Source: Tricholoma matsutake (lineage: Eukaryota; Basidiomycota; Agaricomycetes; Agaricales; Tricholomataceae). Taken from it: a DNA stretch of 64,000 nucleotides. The first letter of the stretch is position 1; each line of letters starts with the position of its first letter. The notes below the pieces were generated by a model. The model did no database searches, was not told where the DNA came from, and saw nothing but the letters and a program-made list of their open reading frames with translations. Shown one piece after another: positions 12,197 to 21,872 of this stretch. The translations under genes and the position numbers were made by a program. The stretch is from contig AP026542.1 of NCBI GenBank assembly GCA_026075535.2, forward strand, positions 8,804,001 through 8,868,000, written 5' to 3'.

Positions 12197-14751
12197 TCAA
12201 GCATAGAAATGATGGAGGTGAACAGTATCTTGGAATTGGACTGGTAGTTGGTATTGGGATGCAACAGGTTCATGATAGTGACTAGGCATCTGAAATTGGA
12301 CAATATTTGGTGGAGATGATATGAACAGCTCCAACTGGGGTAGATTTGATCCAGATGTGAGGGCATGGGGAGAAATGGAGATACCAGTGACTTGTGAGCA
12401 GGGAGTGTTCTCATCATGCAAGAGAGTAAGAGTTGGCCCCTGCTGCAATTGTGCCATCATGATATTGACAGGGCAGAGACCATTCATTCCTAACCAATCA
12501 ACATGTCAGTGAGATGATGACAAACCATAAAATGTAACATACCGATATGTCCTTCTTGTTTGCATTTCCCACACTGCTGCTTCTTCTGCATGGGAAGGCC
12601 TGATGAGTTCTTTTGCAAACCACTAGTGAGTGCTGTCAGGAGCGGCAGACTGAATGGCATATGCAGGCCAATGAGTTCCAGTAGTGATGGACCATGCTTA
12701 TTTGCACCTGTCCAGTGCATCTCTCTCTCCAAACTTTCCACTGACATAAGCTTTGACGCATGGACACAATCCACAATCCATTGAAAGATATCATCAGGGA
12801 GAAGATACTTTGCACCATATTTTCATGTCAGGATAAGCCCAAAGTTTGCGATCATTTGCTGTTTCCACCAGTCCAGTATTGCTTGTTTCAGTTTGCAATC
12901 TCTGTTGAGCATTTCGTATAGCTTTATGTTTGACTTTGCTGGTGCTCGAGCTGGTTTAAGGATTGTAGCAGCCATTAAATCTTCAAAGTTGGCTGGATTG
13001 CAAAGATTGCAGCAAAGATGAGTAGGTTTGGGTTGACAGTGGGTGGTTCCAATCGGTGTGGTGTTATCGCAGAGCAGATGGAATGGGATTGCTTAAGGAA
13101 GATCATGAGAACAAATTAAACATCATAGGTGATTGCACTCACCAGGACTAATCTTGTCATTGCCAAAGTATACCATCACAGGCTCTCATCGACATGGAAG
13201 GCCTTGGCTTGTAGCATTCACAAAGTCATCAATTGTGCTACCCCTTGCAAGACTATGGTGTTTTCCCTTCTTTTTTGGCTTCTCTGTTCTTGTGGTATCA
13301 TGATACCGGCCTCGCCGAACATCCACATCCTCTGCTGCTATACAGGGCAGTGCATCTCTGATTGGACCTTCTGCCTGGCCATCCTCTTCATTAACATCAT
13401 CCTTGCTCTCATCCTCATTTGCTTCGCTGCTGTTCTCTCGCTGAACATTGACATTCCTATCAACAAGGGCAGGACGTTTGGCTGCCTGACCTATCTGTGC
13501 CCCCACCTTTCACTTTCTTCCTGCTTGTCTCTTCTCTTTGGCAGTTTGTTTCTTATGATGTTGATCATCAAAGTTGGCCTTCTCAACAAAAACAATTGCA
13601 ACCCCTTCCTCTCCCTCGCCTTGTGCTGCTCAGCCAATCCATTGCCAAAGTGTGCACATGGTACACCTCAACTTCCACTGGACAACAATCTTTACATCAG
13701 GGAGGTCCAGACCCTGTGAAGTGTGAGTCACTTGCATAGCCCGTATCAATAGAACACTTACCATTCCAAATGCATTGGTTACACACAGTCCCCAAAGATT
13801 GTCTTTCTTCAAAGCTTCAAATTCTTCCCAAGGCATCATCGTCAAGTGGAACCATTTGATCTTCTCCCACAATGATGGTGTAAGTCGAGTGTGTAGGTGT
13901 TTTATGGCTGCCTCTGCTTCTTTTGTGTTGTCAAAGAAGACTAGAAACTTGTTGGGTGGATCATTGCCTTCTTTGAAGTTATCGGGTATGAGAAAGGTGA
14001 GGTCAGCATATGAACTAACTGTGTACTTGATTTCTCGAATGGCAAGGTGGATATTCGGTCAATCATTAGAGCAGGTGATGTGCTCAGTTTCCCACCATAG
14101 GTGTAGTATTCTTGTGACATCAAGTAAGACATCAAGTGGCAAAGTGGCAGAGGCTACATAGAAGGGGATATCCTCTGGGATGAGATACTGGAGGTTTCCC
14201 AACAGCAGGTACTCATTCCGGAAGGCTCCCCATTGACTAATGCAGTGGCCTTCATCAAAGATGTAGCACAGGAGCCACAATGTCTTTCGCCACAATCCCT
14301 CAACAGTTGGGTTTCCCATTAAGATCTCTGGATCAATAACCATGACCTGATATATCCCATTCTCAATATCCTAGAAGTCATTAAGTTTAAATCACATTTC
14401 AGTGAAATGCTGTTGTACCTGAAATGTTTGTTCATTTGCATTCTCTTTGCTCACTGCAATGGCATTTACATCAGCAGCTCCCAAGTCTCAAATTGTTTGC
14501 TTTCCCAAGATGTTAAGAGGTGTTACTATAACTTCCATCTTGTCCTCGCCATCCTCCAATACCATCAGTAGAGCAATCCAGAAAGACAGAGTTTTCCCTG
14601 AGCCAGTAGCAGCAGTCCCGATGACATCCTTCTTCTCATATATGGCAAGTGCAATTTTTATCTGGAACCAGCAAGGTCGTCTCCTCAGTTTTCTTTCCAC
14701 AAGATCACATATCTCTTTGATAGTCCAAGTTTGTTGAGCCTGGGATACCAT
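12197..14751 (-). pseudogene. RecQ-like DNA helicase with nonsense codons, inside the TIR element
   Basis: Superfamily 2 helicase of RecQ type. Seen: motif I ATGSGKTLSFW near 14610, the DEGH box YIFDEGHCISQWG near 14240, motif III-like YVASATLP near 14150, VTNAFGM and GLDLPDVKIVVQW (motif V region, split by an intron near 13730), then motif VI as QWIG*AAQG at about 13625. Motif VI should read QxxGRxxR. Its first arginine is TGA (13630-13632) and the second is CAA. Other in-frame TGA codons lie at 14488-14490, 14059-14061 and 13186-13188. The C-terminus has a Cys-rich run CGKCKQEGH near 12570 and a Q-rich tail. Start taken at MVSQAQQTW (14751), and an upstream ATG at 14802 is possible. Such helicases recur in agaricomycete repeats. 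Its association with DUF6589 here is by shared TIRs. Confidence 0.82.
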
Positions 14752-14811
14752 TTTTGGCAAGTGTGAAAAATATCGGATATGGCAGCTGTCAAAAAAATAC
14801 AATCAAAACCC

Positions 14812-15006
14812 CAGATTATATTGATGAAGGTTCGAGTATTCCTGACCCTAGAATTGGGTTTCCTCTTGCTGATTTGCCAGCCTAGTTGTGGGTTGCGGTT
14901 CGGTGTTCGGATGTCTCAAATAGGATTTTTTTTCTCATCTCATAAAATATTGTACTTGGATTACGCCCACTTCTAACGACACGAGAGAGCTGGTTTTAGG
15001 AGCCTG
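14812..15006 (-). repeat. Right terminal inverted repeat of the DUF6589/helicase element
   Basis: Reverse complement of 3041-3261 apart from indels. It ends GGAGCCTG and is followed by the target duplication GCCTCAAAC (15007-15015). It probably contains the helicase promoter, since the helicase reading frame starts just beside it. Confidence 0.88.
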
Positions 15007-15015
15007 GCCTCAAAC

Positions 15016-15413
15016 TACATACCGAACAACTACAAACATAATCTAAGTATGCCATGCACATCACATGTGTAGATTTGGTTAATATATCAAGCCGTGACGG
15101 TGAGAAGGATCATTTTGCTATGGCGGCAAACCTCGCATACCCTGTTCTTGGCTCTTCGGTTCGAAGAGCCGAAGTATTGACGAACAAGTCGGGGTAACAG
15201 TAGTGATAATTGCAAATTAGAGAGGCATGTGTGAATGTGGGTGGCGGTAAGTGAAGCTTCGCAGGACGGCCATGACGTATGCATGCATCTCTCTTTGAAA
15301 GCCAATTTCCTATAGAAACGAAATTGAAGTATCAATCAAGGTAGATACAATAAATATGCTTACGAGACCGTAAGTCCTCCGGTCCAACGTCGGGCACCAT
15401 GTTTCGTCGTCTT
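15016..15413. other. Spacer between the TIR element and the TFIIF beta gene
   Basis: 398 bases. No gene seen. The right part is probably the 3' untranslated region of the TFIIF beta gene. Confidence 0.5.
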
Positions 15414-16659
15414 TTACGAAACCTCCTCCATGTCGTCGTCGTCGTCATCCTCCTCCTCCTCATCGGCCTCATCCATCTTGATATCTCCCAAACCGACACC
15501 GCTCGGGCCAGCGACATCCTCTCCCTTCATCTAGATAATGAGCATAAGTTCATTCCCTCGAAAATGCGAGAGAGGGATGATATTTACCCCTTCTCCCTTG
15601 AAGTTGTCTTTCAACTCCCACAAACCATTATATTCACCGCTACGGTGCAGGAACGCGACCTCCGACAACACCTCCTTCAGATAAACCTCAGGCTGCTGTG
15701 TGCGTTCACGTAACGCCCGTATGCCCCACCGAGGCGGATCGCGGAACAACGAAAATATTTGATCAAGCAGTTGGTTGCGGGGCATACGAGCCATGCGCTC
15801 GAATTGACCCTTTGCGTGTTTTGGTTTCGTTTTCTGTTAGGCAATTTCCTCAATGCATTCCAGAAGAATAACGCCAGACAACGTACAATGAGGTCACCAA
15901 ATGCGCCAGTAGCACCCACGCCCACGCCGCTGCTAAGTCTGTTGACACCGCCTCGGCCACCAGGGATACCCGCATCATCAATCATCCTAATCTGCCTCAG
16001 AGGCGTGTTGTACTTCCTATGTCGCTCCCTCATCTGCTTGCGGTAGCTCTCGCTGAACGCTGGTCGCAGGTTACACTCATGTTTGATCCGACCAGTCAGA
16101 ATCGTTGTTCGCGCGCGTGTGTTAGTTGTCGCCGCAGCTGCAGTCATTGAAATACTGAGCGATGGATCCTTTGGACGCTCGGCGACCACTATCTGGTTTT
16201 CCACAGAATCATTGACCATCTCAAGCTCGTATGCATCTGGTTCCGAGCTAGACGTGGGATATACTGTTGTGTTCAAGAACACTGGACGGTTGGGTTGCTG
16301 AGGCGGTGGTGGGCCATCCGGCTCTGCTGGGTCTCGATTGGGGGGTAGGAATAGCACAATGCGCGGCTTCTTGCTAACGGGGTTCAAAGCATTGCTGTAA
16401 ACGCGAATAGTGGCAAGGTGTACATCTTCTGCGTCGATAGAGGCCCAGCGCTCCATGAGAAATTTTGGGACCTAGTTGAGCAACATAGTGGGTTTTAGAG
16501 GAGCATATTTAGGGATTAGGTGTAGCATACTTTGACCAACCACACACGACCATTGCCTTGGTCCAACATTAAATGCTCATCAGGATCTGGCTGCGAATCC
16601 TCCTCCTCCGGGTTTTCCGCATCGAAAGGCTTCTTCTCGTCGTCGATGGGGCCGTCCAT
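15414..16659 (-). CDS. TFG2: Transcription initiation factor IIF subunit beta (RAP30/Tfg2)
   Basis: Small subunit of TFIIF, which escorts RNA polymerase II to promoters in the nucleus. Four exons join in phase (16531-16659, 15887-16471, 15588-15797, 15414-15530), giving 346 residues. An acidic N-terminus leads to the dimerisation domain (GNGRVWLVKVPKFLMERW at about 36-53) and the GRIKHECNLRP motif that is a signature of RAP30. The C-terminal winged helix starts near residue 240: RNQLLDQIFSLF, RERTQQPEVYLKEVL and LHRSGEYNGLWELK. The tail is strongly acidic (EADEEEEDDDDDDMEE). The start is the ATG opening MDGPIDDEKKP, and all splice sites are canonical. It looks intact. A TIR element begins 114 bases upstream of the start codon. 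Confidence 0.95.
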
Positions 16660-16772
16660 TTCTCTACCACAAGATCAAGCAAGGTCAGGATGTCACAGAC
16701 AGTATTACAAAGCTCAGAGAAATTGTTAGAGGCGTAGCAAGTACAGGTTGTTACGTAAGTCCCGATGCACTA

Positions 16773-17647
16773 AAGTAGAAGACATCCATAACCCGCCAAC
16801 GTCACGTGTCATTACTTTTGTGTAATAACACGCCAAAAAAGGCGAAAATTCTTCGAAACAGCTCTAGAACATGTTGAGACAAGATTCTTCCAGTTTTGTT
16901 CAATACGAACCCTTTGGATACATGTAGAGGCCTTGTATTCCAAACCGCATCATGTAAGAATAAGTATTGAGTGAGGAATTCAACAATAAATGATTATAAC
17001 TATGTACTGATTGATCAACTGTCAATACACCTACGACGATCGTCTAAACTATGTACTATAATGTGTGAAATTTGATAGCTGTGCTAAGCTGCCTTTGCGC
17101 TTTGTCCCCATGCGGCCGGTGCATGCAGGAGGTGTCGCACAGGCGGAATTGCCAAATATGACATGTTATCTATAAACTTTTGAATTCCAATTTGGGTACA
17201 TCATTTTACATAAAATTGACCTTCTGGGAACCTTCTAGTACATATTTAGACCAATTCCTATTGACTATATTTTGTATAAACTGCATATGTGAAGTTCTGA
17301 GGAGCATTTTCCCCGTTTTGGTGCGAAATTTACCTTTTTTTTTTTGGTGGAACGCTTGAGCCCGAAGCTCCGGTCTACTCCGACAACTGACAAGGTCAGC
17401 ATGGGAGGACGCGCTGAGTTAGGGAAATCATTGCTGAAGACCCGAAAATATCACCTAGGGGAAATACCTTTACGTACGTTACCATGTGCCAGCAGTGTTG
17501 GACTCGCCATCTCAAAGATTATAGGATAGGGCCGTGGCCCTAAACTATTATCTATTCCGCCCCGGAGGGCGGTGGTGCGAAATTTACCAATTTGGCAGTT
17601 GTCACACTGTCCACGTGATGTTGGCGGGTTATGGATGTCTTCTACCT
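16773..17647. mobile_element. 875-bp TIR element with TA duplication, no coding capacity seen
   Basis: The ends carry inverted repeats of about 37 bp. The left begins AAGTAGAAGACATCCATAAC and the right is its complement with two mismatches (AGGTAGAAG..., CAACATCACGTG against CAACGTCACGTG). Both ends abut TA (16771-16772 and 17648-17649). A TA target and short TIRs fit a Tc1/mariner-type non-autonomous element. The interior has a poly-T run and a GC palindrome (CCGCCCCGGAGGGCGG) but no convincing reading frame. Confidence 0.7.
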
Positions 17648-17649
17648 TA

Positions 17650-17942
17650 GACAGAAATAAAAGGACTCTTAGATACCCATCTTATTGTTCGCTGGGTCTT
17701 AGCATCCTCCATATCGTATAAAATGAGTGGGGATAATGATATGATATCTATAAGTCTATTGCATGAGTGGGACGTGTATTGTATGTGGACCGACGTAAAG
17801 ATTGGTCGTCCACGTCATACGTCAATGATGGACCATTGACCCAGTGAAGGAAGCAAACTATCTCGACGACTGGACGAGGAAATAAGAATGATTATGTAGG
17901 GGAATATGGTTTATGGATCCGTCTATACAACGGGGAATCCTT
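17650..17942. other. 3' flank of the cytochrome c gene
   Basis: Non-coding sequence between the TIR element and the cytochrome c stop codon, probably holding its 3' untranslated region. No other signal seen. Confidence 0.5.
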
Positions 17943-18501
17943 TTATGCCGTCTAAACGAAAAGAACAACATAAGTAACCAGAAGAATTTGAAAGCCTATA
18001 GGCAGCAAGAGAGGCCACCGTACCGATTGCTTGAGCCAGGTGATGAGGTCATTCCGGTCCTTTTCCTTCTTCAGACCAGCGAATGCCATCTTGGTGCCGG
18101 GGATGTACTGCACGGTGTTATAGCTCTGGGACACATGGAGAACAGTAAAACAGTCGCACCTTTTTGGGGTTCTCGAGATATTCGAAGAGAGTATTCTCTT
18201 CCCATACAATACCCTTGTTAACGTTGGCGGCTGTGTACGAGAAGCCCTCACCCTGGCCAGTTTTTCGTCCAAACAGGCTGTAACCAAGGAAATGACAGCA
18301 TTAGGGCAGTGCAACAAGTGAAGAGCTGAAACACACCCATGCAAGTTGGGGCCTACTTTATGAGGCCCTCCAGCTTCTACGGTGTGGCATTGGGCACAGC
18401 GAGTTTTGAAAAGGGACGCGCCCTTAGCAGAGTCACCTGTAGCATATTCGACATCAGTCACACTCGTGCATGACTGATCACATACCAGCAGAGAAGCCCA
18501 T
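17943..18501 (-). CDS. CYC1: Cytochrome c
   Basis: Soluble haem protein that carries electrons from complex III to complex IV in the mitochondrial intermembrane space. Five exons join in phase (18486-18501, 18337-18436, 18160-18277, 18024-18107, 17943-17951), giving 108 residues. The haem-binding CAQCH is at residues 19-23, GPNLHG and [10 protein letters not shown] follow, and the axial ligand is Met85 in IPGTKMAF. The C-terminus is [10 protein letters not shown]. The first exon is only 16 bases and the last only 9 bases including the stop, so automatic gene callers could miss both. The TAA stop is the complement of 17943-17945. All introns are GT-AG and 49-72 bases long. Confidence 0.96.
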
Positions 18502-18985
18502 TATCTTAGTCTAAAGGTCGTGAATGGGAAATTATTCGAAAGACGGTGCTATGGGTATGTGATGTGGAAGAGAAGAGTTTACCAACTTTTTCAGTAGAGA
18601 GTCAGGTGATTCCCCGGTTTTCCCCGCCGGCCCCCGAATTACGCCTAAATCGACTTACTCCGAGTTACTGCGACCAAAGATCCAGTTGACTCGGAGACGA
18701 GACTTCCATTTTGTTCCTTTGGGTTTCTGTGTAATCTTGTAAGCAACTCTTGCATCATGAGGATTGCCGGTGCGACAGAGCATCGCGCACGTAGGGAAGG
18801 CAATGGGGAGGACGCGACTCTTGTCTTCGAAGGGAAGTATATATGCATCAAGCGATTTAGTCAGTCTCGAGAAACTCAAAAGAGAGACACGCATGAAACC
18901 ATTATTTTCCAATGACGCGAGAACATACGAGAACATCGATGAGTAACACGTACAATGACCCAAGTAATTTGTAGATGTTTAAATA
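18502..18985. other. Intergenic: cytochrome c promoter and 3' flank of the next gene
   Basis: No gene recognised on either strand. Short open frames on minus (18645-18963) have no recognisable motif and overlap in different frames, so I treat them as chance. Confidence 0.5.
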
Positions 18986-20398
18986 TCAAAGGTATAACCC
19001 AGTCCAGCCCCTTGACTGGATATATATCGTATCCAGACCAGCTTTATCTCCAGCCCAGTGGGTCCATTTCGACTTTCCATCGTCGCCTGAACCAGTATCT
19101 TCACTGGGTCCAGATGGCGGGAACGATTGAACTCCGGTGGCTGTAAACGAGGCAGAATTCAACTCAATGCGACCACTGAATTCAGCTTCGCGATACGTGA
19201 GATACATGTCTGCATTCCTCGACGATAGATGAGCATTGTCGATTGGTCGTTTGAAGGCTTTCGGAGAAATATAGAAGATATCCGTCCGGCCAGCACCGGT
19301 TGTTGTTCTAAGAGAAGCAGGTTCTGGGAAAGCTGGATTCACAGGCGCCGTAGGGTACACCCTGATATTAGCGACGCCGTCACCACGTTGAGTTGTAATC
19401 GAAGTTTCGTTAACAAGTGCAACTTCTCCCACTATCCAGCCCCGGAATACCTCAAGTGCGAGTCGATGAGCACGGACGCTTTGGTGGGGGAGAATCATGC
19501 TCAAGCTATTGTCCATAGCAAACATGGTGACGAACAGGTCATCAACTTTGATATCGGTGTCGGGGTCGAATTGAAGGTGCATGGGGGTATGTGAAGCGAT
19601 TTGAAGTTGTTTCAAAGACGGTGGCACAAACATCTTGATTTCGTAGCGCATGCATGATGACGATGAGGCGCCTATGCGAGGCGTAGAGATCCGGAGACGA
19701 CTGTTTAAAATGGCGCCATCATCGTCCGTATCAGGATAGCTGACAGATACATCCTGAAGTAAGGCCGCATCGTTCGAGCGAAGGGTCATCTCATACTTGA
19801 TTTCCTCAGATCCTGGAGTTCCTTGAGTAATGAGAAAGGTTCCAACCGCGCTTCCATGGATATCAAATGAATGATCAGACTTCTGAGGGCCCATGGGTGC
19901 GGAAAAGACAGTCGTGGAGGAGTTGTAAATATACGGGGCATCAAGGCATCCGAGGGAACTGCTGAATGCAGGCATAGACTCAAGTCCTGTTGGCGCATCC
20001 TGAGGCATTCATTTCAACAAGGAAGAAACGAAATGGCCTCAAGGGACGCACCGATACGGCCCAAAGGACGAATTTGTATGTATACCATATCGTCATACCA
20101 CACAGGACGATAGCAAGAGCCTTACAGAAGAGCGAACAACTGGTGACAACTATTACTGGACTGTCAATCCTCGAAATGTAGGCACTTACTTCATCCCACA
20201 GCACACGCAGCAGGTTCTACGTTTCCTCTTGAACCTTCCTGCTGGTTCTGGTAGCTGCGTATCCAAGAGGCTGATTCTCGATTCTTCATCTGAACCAGCG
20301 TCTCGATAAGCCGGGGGATCTGCGAGCTCATTTCCCTCGCTTCCTGTAGAAACCGGTTTATCTAGGTTACTGCCAATGAACTTAGCTTCATCAACCAA
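18986..20398 (-). CDS. Single-pass membrane protein with large non-cytoplasmic domain, unrecognised family
   Basis: Three exons join in phase (20190-20398, 20052-20139, 18986-19999), giving 436 residues from the ATG at 20398. The N-terminal 65 residues are hydrophilic and end in a basic cluster GRFKRKRRTCCVCC. A hydrophobic segment (ALAIVLCGMTIWYTYKFVLW, about residues 77-96) should span the membrane. The remaining 340 residues look like a beta-rich ectodomain with no motif I can name. They hold possible N-glycosylation sites (NSST, NETS). This architecture, with an acidic cytoplasmic head and a long ectodomain, is common in agaricomycete proteins of unknown function. The start is uncertain. 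Another ATG at 20471 opens MSLVGLVKTALKLNPNSGG but needs an implausibly short 28-base intron to reach this frame. Confidence 0.72.
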
Positions 20399-20789
20399 GC
20401 CAGCACAACTTACAGCCGCCCGAATTTGGGTTCAACTTGAGGGCAGTCTTTACAAGACCGACCAATGACATGGTTTACGATTGAAGGTACGGGATGGCGG
20501 CGAGAGGCAGGCCTGGGGAAGGCAGTCCACATCAGTGTTTTGGCAATTTATGTAAGTAGAAGTCTGATTCCGGAATAGGATATAATATTCAAAATAGACA
20601 TATGTGATACAAGTGCTGGCGGCTGCGAGCGGCTGCGCCGCGTTTCTCAGGAGAAGACTGATGTGATTATTGAAAGTTATTTACAGCAGAAGATCGTTGT
20701 AGACTACGTTTGTCGTCATGAAATCACTTTTGTTATCTTCAAATTCCCGCTACGTTAGTAGTGGGTTTGGGGGCACGAAGCCACAGAGA
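20399..20789. other. Intergenic upstream of the membrane protein gene
   Basis: Holds the probable promoter and the alternative short first exon at 20453-20471. No other feature seen. Confidence 0.45.
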
Positions 20790-21276
20790 TCTGTCACTCG
20801 GACGAAGAAATCTTCCATGCGGTGATGGATGCACGGAATGCACAGGAAGATAGACCAATCAATGATGGGGATGACGATATCAATGATGATGCATCCATTG
20901 AAGCCTGTCCTACACGTCGCGAAGTGCTTCAGGCTGCAACTGTCATCACCAGGTATGTCGACACTGTGGATGGTGCTCTTGCACGCAAGCTCGAGACGGT
21001 CTTAGCCTCGTTTGGACGTCAGATGCGGTTGGAGGAGTCTCGTTCTATGGTTTCTACCCGTCTCACTGACTTCTTTAGTCATAAATAATTCGTACCTACT
21101 CTAAACCCCCACAGAACACTCTATAGCTAATTCAATCCTACCGTATATAATTTTTTTAGAATTTTAATCAATTTTTCGGACCCATTTTAAGCAACATCCT
21201 TGTAGTCCATACTCTCCCATAACCCATAGCCTGCGGAGTCCACCGAGGGGTATGGGATAAGAGGGCTTCGACTGTA
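20790..21276 (+). pseudogene. 3' remnant of a pogo/Tigger-like DDE transposon
   Basis: The frame from about 20790 to 21088 reads SDEEIFHAVMDARNAQED, then PTRREVLQAATVITRYVD, LARKLETVLASFGRQMRLEE and a C-terminus LTDFFSHK. I recognise this as the tail of pogo-like transposases common in agaricomycetes, whose last residues are typically of the form TDYFTRK. The catalytic DDE core is absent. About 110-185 bases downstream, 21198-21276 contains CCCATAACCCATAGCC and GGGGTATGGGATAAGAGGG, which resemble the terminal inverted repeat of such elements. The 5' part is lost. Confidence 0.6.
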
Positions 21277-21872
21277 TGACATTCTCAAGGCAGCATCAAC
21301 CATCAGACTCAGATTTATCACTGCCCATAAACTCGAAGCACTTCCAGAGGGCTCATTCAATAAATTTGATATAATTATATTTGGAATAGATCAGTCCTAA
21401 CGCATAGACAAAACTTCAAAACTTCATGGTATACTTTGGGGTAAGAAAGCGGGCATGAACGAGGCGTATCAAAATGCATGAATAAATATGGGGTAATGTG
21501 ATCAGTTATAGATGTACAGTAAGCAGTATTGTTTGACGCAGATATAGGAATAGAAGACAGCAACATGCCGAATTTGAGGCAAGTGTTATATATAAATGAT
21601 CGTGCAACACATACCACATGGGTCTCTTGATGATGCAACTATGAACAAAAGGAAACGAGGGAAGAATTGTGCAGATCTAAGTCGGCCGAGCTCGGTAGGC
21701 GTAGCACCAGCGCGACAGGCGGACAAGGATAGACCCATCTAGAATTTGTGAGGTCAAGGAATGACGAAGGAAACTAGCCATAAACACAGACATATGGTCA
21801 CGGATGCGAGAGCAAGAGAGTAAGCCAGCATGACATCACGTCTTCTCTCCGCTTTCATCCCTCAACCATTCT
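21277..21872. other. Intergenic, 3' flank of the Hsp20-domain gene
   Basis: AT-rich. No gene seen. The right part is probably 3' untranslated sequence of the gene ending at 21873. Confidence 0.5.

Larger units (their letters stand above)
3041..15006. mobile_element. Large TIR element carrying DUF6589 and RecQ-like helicase genes, 9-bp TSD
   Basis: Inverted repeats of 221 bp (3041-3261) and 195 bp (14812-15006) begin CAGGCTCCTAAAAC and are nearly identical. They differ by a 14-bp tandem duplication at the left tip and small indels. The direct duplication GCCTCAAAC flanks both ends (3032-3040 and 15007-15015), which shows transposition. Without the nested Gypsy the element is about 5.9 kb. It holds two convergent genes, a DUF6589 gene on plus and a RecQ-like helicase on minus whose start is about 60 bp from the right repeat. 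No classical DDE transposase was recognised. Long TIRs with a 9-bp duplication recall Mutator-like elements, and KDZ-type elements are another possibility. The boundary could shift by one base, giving a 7-bp duplication. Confidence 0.82.

Noticed and set aside
13129..13719. 196-residue hydrophobic open frame on plus
   Set aside because: Antisense to the Asp/Glu- and Lys-rich C-terminal part of the helicase, which explains its apparent hydrophobicity.
3041..15006. Considered a CRISPR or tandem array because of repeated CAGGCTCCTAAAAC
   Set aside because: Only two units in one TIR tip and no spacers. The source is a eukaryote.
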